From the NCBI GenBank assembly GCA_021823305.1, contig JAKAOE010000071.1, positions 1-7,893 of the forward strand: a stretch of DNA of 7,893 nt. The letters are read 5' to 3'. Below, one piece after another: positions 6,424 through 7,893 of the stretch; within the stretch, counting starts at the first letter, position 1; each line of letters opens with the position of its first letter. Source of the stretch: Acidobacteriota bacterium (GTDB lineage: Bacteria; Acidobacteriota; Terriglobia; Terriglobales; SCQP01). A program made the position numbers and the translations under genes. The notes beneath the pieces were generated by a model. The model ran no database searches. It worked only from the letters and a program-made list of their open reading frames with translations, and was not told the DNA's origin.

Positions 6424-6639
6424 ATTCGGGATTGTGACAATTTTGTAGATTTCATTTGGTGCAATCGGGGTAATCAGTGCACAGGCCTGCTCTCCACAGC
6501 CTTGGGCTGCCCTCAACTCAAGGACTTGCGGTCTGTGAAAGCCCGGGCTTGTTCCGCCCGAATGAGCCCGGGCAAAAATTCATGCCGACGCAGAGTCTTC
6601 GGCCACGCCAGCTCTAGCTAACCCAAAACAGTAAAGGAT
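6424..6639. other. Intergenic stretch, AT-richer, no gene seen
   Basis: No coding frame is supported. The first part is distinctly AT-richer than anything else in the window. It holds the 11-bp inverted repeat ATTGT-G-ACAAT (6431-6441), too tight to be a terminator, and a small CAGCC/GGCTG hairpin (6497-6509, 3-nt loop) without a T-run. A stronger palindrome is listed separately at 6541-6573. I find no convincing terminator for cobQ. The stretch separates the B12 block from a transposase remnant and may be former insertion-sequence or repeat territory. Confidence 0.5.
6541..6573. repeat. 9-bp perfect inverted repeat, REP-like palindrome
   Basis: GCCCGGGCT (6541-6549) is the exact reverse complement of AGCCCGGGC (6565-6573), with a 15-nt spacer that itself contains TTC/GAA arms. 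It is preceded by GAAA and followed by AAAAATT on the plus strand. A plus-strand terminator would need T after the stem, so it does not look like cobQ's terminator. On the minus strand only TTTC follows, which is weak. A dispersed extragenic palindrome is the better guess. Confidence 0.5.
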
Positions 6640-6833
6640 GTGCCCGGCCGGTCGACCGCGTTCCGGCATGACGAGGCGAGCTCTTCGGCGGTGTGCCGTC
6701 ACTTCGGGATTTCGCGGCGGACGGGATGCAAGTGGCTGGGGCGGTACGCGCGGGGCGAGGGCTTGGTGGACCGGAGCCGGATGGCGCCGCGCGGACGGCG
6801 TCCGCGCGCGCCAGTGCGTACAATCGAGGGGAC
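6640..6833 (+). pseudogene. Truncated IS481/IS3-like transposase, HTH end only
   Basis: Reading from GTG 6640, the frame gives a short stretch with AVCRHFGISRRTGCKWLGRY followed by a run ending in LVDRSRMAPRGRRPR. This resembles the N-terminal helix-turn-helix of IS481-type transposases, where a C(R)xFGISRxTGYKWLxRY motif is followed by GLxxLxDRSRRP. The usual tyrosine of GYKW is cysteine here. The segment before the motif is poorly conserved. No DDE catalytic domain follows: the frame runs on into antisense-like Arg/Gly-rich sequence over the next gene. It is therefore a remnant, not a functional element. The 3' boundary is approximate. Terminal inverted repeats were not found. Confidence 0.6.
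6819..6831 (+). promoter_or_regulatory. Possible -10 element and RBS of the AraC-family gene
   Basis: TACAAT (6819-6824) matches five of six bases of the -10 consensus and is followed by GAGGGG (6826-6831), just ahead of the ATG at 6834. No -35 hexamer is seen upstream in the GC-rich remnant. If this is the promoter, the leader would be nearly absent and the GAGGGG could not be used, so only one of the two roles can be right. Confidence 0.25.
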
Positions 6834-7544
6834 ATGGCGACGGCGGAGTTTCGGACGATCCGGCCGGGGATCGAGACGCTGGGGTGCAGCTTCAGCCTGC
6901 CGCGGCACCGGCATTTGCGGGCCTATGCGTTGGTGGTGCTGGCGGGGACGGTCGAGGAGTCGGGCTACGCCGGACGCATCCGGGCGACGGCGGGCGACGT
7001 GCTGGTGCATCCGGCGCTGGACTGCCACGAGAACCGGAGGGTGAGCGCGGGCGTGAGGCTGATCCGGTTGTATTGGCCGGAGGAGGCGCCGGTGGAGCGC
7101 GGGCTGTTCCGGCTGGAGGATGTGGACGCGGTGGCGCGGGCGGCGGAACGGGACGTGGGGGAAGCGGGCTGGCTGCTGCGCGCGGCGCTGCGCGAGCGCC
7201 GCGCGGCCTCGCCGGGCCGGCGCGACGATTGGCCCGACCTGCTGGCGGCGGCGCTGGCGGAGGATGCCGACACCGCCATCGGCGCGTGGGCGGAAGCGCA
7301 CGGGCTGGCGGCGGAGACGGCGTCGCGCGGCTTCGCGGCGGCCTACGGGGTGACGCCGGTGGCGTTCCGGGCGGAGCAGCGCACGCGCGCGGCGTGGCTG
7401 CGGGTGACGCGCGGAGACGAGCCGCTGAGCGCGATCGCGGCCGACACCGGCTTCGCCGACCAGGCGCACATGACGCGCTGGATGCGCCGCATGACGGGCG
7501 CGCCACCCGCGGCCTGGCGGCGCGCGGCGCGCGGCTCAGCTTGA
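6834..7544 (+). CDS. AraC-family transcriptional regulator
   Basis: Product of 236 residues, short for the family. Residues about 15-100 form a cupin-like sensing domain: PRHRHLRAYALVVLAG (23-38) with the HxH at 25-27, then TAGDVLVHPALDCHENR (52-68). Residues about 145-230 form the double helix-turn-helix DNA-binding domain: AEAHGLAAETASRGFAAAYG (153-172) for the first, and LSAIAADTGFADQAHMTRWM (198-217) for the second, closing with TGAPPAAWRR. These are typical AraC/XylS signatures. ATG 6834 is chosen because GAGG lies 4 nt upstream and the cupin begins soon after; the longer frame from 6693 reads through the transposase remnant out of frame. The ligand and targets are unknown. The only coding neighbour is the convergent permease gene. 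Confidence 0.88.
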   Translation: MATAEFRTIRPGIETLGCSFSLPRHRHLRAYALVVLAGTVEESGYAGRIRATAGDVLVHPALDCHENRRVSAGVRLIRLYWPEEAPVERGLFRLEDVDAVARAAERDVGEAGWLLRAALRERRAASPGRRDDWPDLLAAALAEDADTAIGAWAEAHGLAAETASRGFAAAYGVTPVAFRAEQRTRAAWLRVTRGDEPLSAIAADTGFADQAHMTRWMRRMTGAPPAAWRRAARGSA

Positions 7545-7893
7545 GGCGCGGCGCGGCCGGCGCGTCAGGACCCAGTAGACGGGCACGCCGCTGAAGACCA
7601 GCGCGGCGCCGGCGAGTGCGCCCAGCGGGCGCTCGAGGATGGTGCTGGCCACCACGCCGGCGGCGGCGGCGCAGAACAGCAGCGGGAGCCAGGGATAGCC
7701 GGGAACGCGGAAATCGCGTTCCCGCTCCGGCTCGCGCCGGCGCAGGAGGACGACGCCGGCGACGGCGAGGCCGTAAAACGTCCAGGCGGTGAAGATGACG
7801 TCGGTGAAGAGCTGCTCGTAGGTGCCGGAGACGGCGAGCCCCGCCGCCCACAAGCCCTGCACCACGAGCGCGGCCGTGGGCGTGCGGTAGCGC
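7536..7893 (-). CDS. APC-family amino-acid permease, C-terminal part (runs off window)
   Basis: The last 118 residues of an inner-membrane transporter; the 5' part lies beyond the right edge. The sequence begins RYRTPTAALVVQGLWAAG and continues with a conserved-looking YEQLFTDVIFTAWTFYGLA. A basic loop RRREPERERDFRVPGYPWLP follows, and then two further hydrophobic helices. The PFRVPGYPxxP loop between late helices is characteristic of amino-acid/polyamine/organocation permeases, especially the LAT-like (SteT-type) amino-acid exchangers. Three complete helices and part of a fourth are visible. The stop at 7536-7538 overlaps the end of the AraC-family gene by 9 bp, tail-to-tail. The substrate cannot be told. 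Confidence 0.85.
   Translation of the reverse strand, partial: RYRTPTAALVVQGLWAAGLAVSGTYEQLFTDVIFTAWTFYGLAVAGVVLLRRREPERERDFRVPGYPWLPLLFCAAAAGVVASTILERPLGALAGAALVFSGVPVYWVLTRRPRRASS

Noticed and set aside
6431..6441. ATTGT-G-ACAAT inverted repeat after the cobQ stop as terminator or operator
   Set aside because: A one-base loop cannot form a hairpin, no promoter is evident next to it, and an 11-bp palindrome in an AT-rich patch is weak evidence for an operator.
6892..7851. Long minus-strand frame across the AraC gene and permease end
   Set aside because: Pro/Arg-rich low-complexity translation with no domain; the AraC HTH and permease helices are clear in other frames.
1..7893. CRISPR array, tRNA or rRNA
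   Set aside because: No regularly spaced short repeats, cloverleaf-like segments or conserved rRNA sequence were seen; the only tandem repeat is the two-copy gene duplication.

Overview
The window is a very GC-rich stretch of bacterial chromosome. A TonB-dependent receptor carrying an N-terminal carboxypeptidase-regulatory-like domain, together with small alanine/proline-rich secreted-or-anchored proteins and an APC-type permease, would fit Acidobacteriota. That assignment is inference from gene style and composition; no rRNA or other phylogenetic marker is present.

Layout. (1) Positions 1-849 hold a tandem duplication of a small predicted exported or membrane-anchored protein. Copy 1 (123-467) is intact. 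Copy 2 (about 487-849) has lost one base immediately after the ATG that matches copy 1's start. (2) Positions 831-2162, minus strand, encode cobyrinate a,c-diamide synthase (CobB/CbiA). (3) A 45-bp divergent gap precedes a clear plus-strand cobalamin riboswitch (about 2205-2478). It leads into a TonB-dependent, BtuB-like outer-membrane receptor (2556-4970) and, 7 bp later, cobyric acid synthase CobQ (4978-6423). (4) Positions 6424-6639 are an AT-richer intergenic stretch with a strong palindrome. (5) A short remnant of an IS481-like transposase (HTH end only) abuts an AraC-family regulator (6834-7544). (6) The C-terminal end of an APC-family amino-acid permease runs in from the right edge on the minus strand (7536-7893) and overlaps the regulator tail-to-tail.

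How it works together. The central block is a B12 locus. The receptor would bring corrinoids across the outer membrane with TonB energy. CobB and CobQ are the two glutamine-dependent amidases of the corrin ring, acting on the a,c and the b,d,e,g side chains. The riboswitch should repress receptor and cobQ when cobalamin is plentiful; cobB is transcribed away from it and is not under its control. No other corrin-ring genes and no BtuCDF transporter are in the window.

The most noteworthy signals are: a perfect 9-bp complementarity between the B12 box and the bases directly upstream of the receptor's likely GTG start; an unusually long 21-bp accessory stem in the riboswitch; and the duplicated small gene, whose 5' part is about 97% identical between copies while its 3' part is only about 76% identical, with a 1-nt deletion at the copy 2 start. 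I did not find an unmistakably new multi-gene system.
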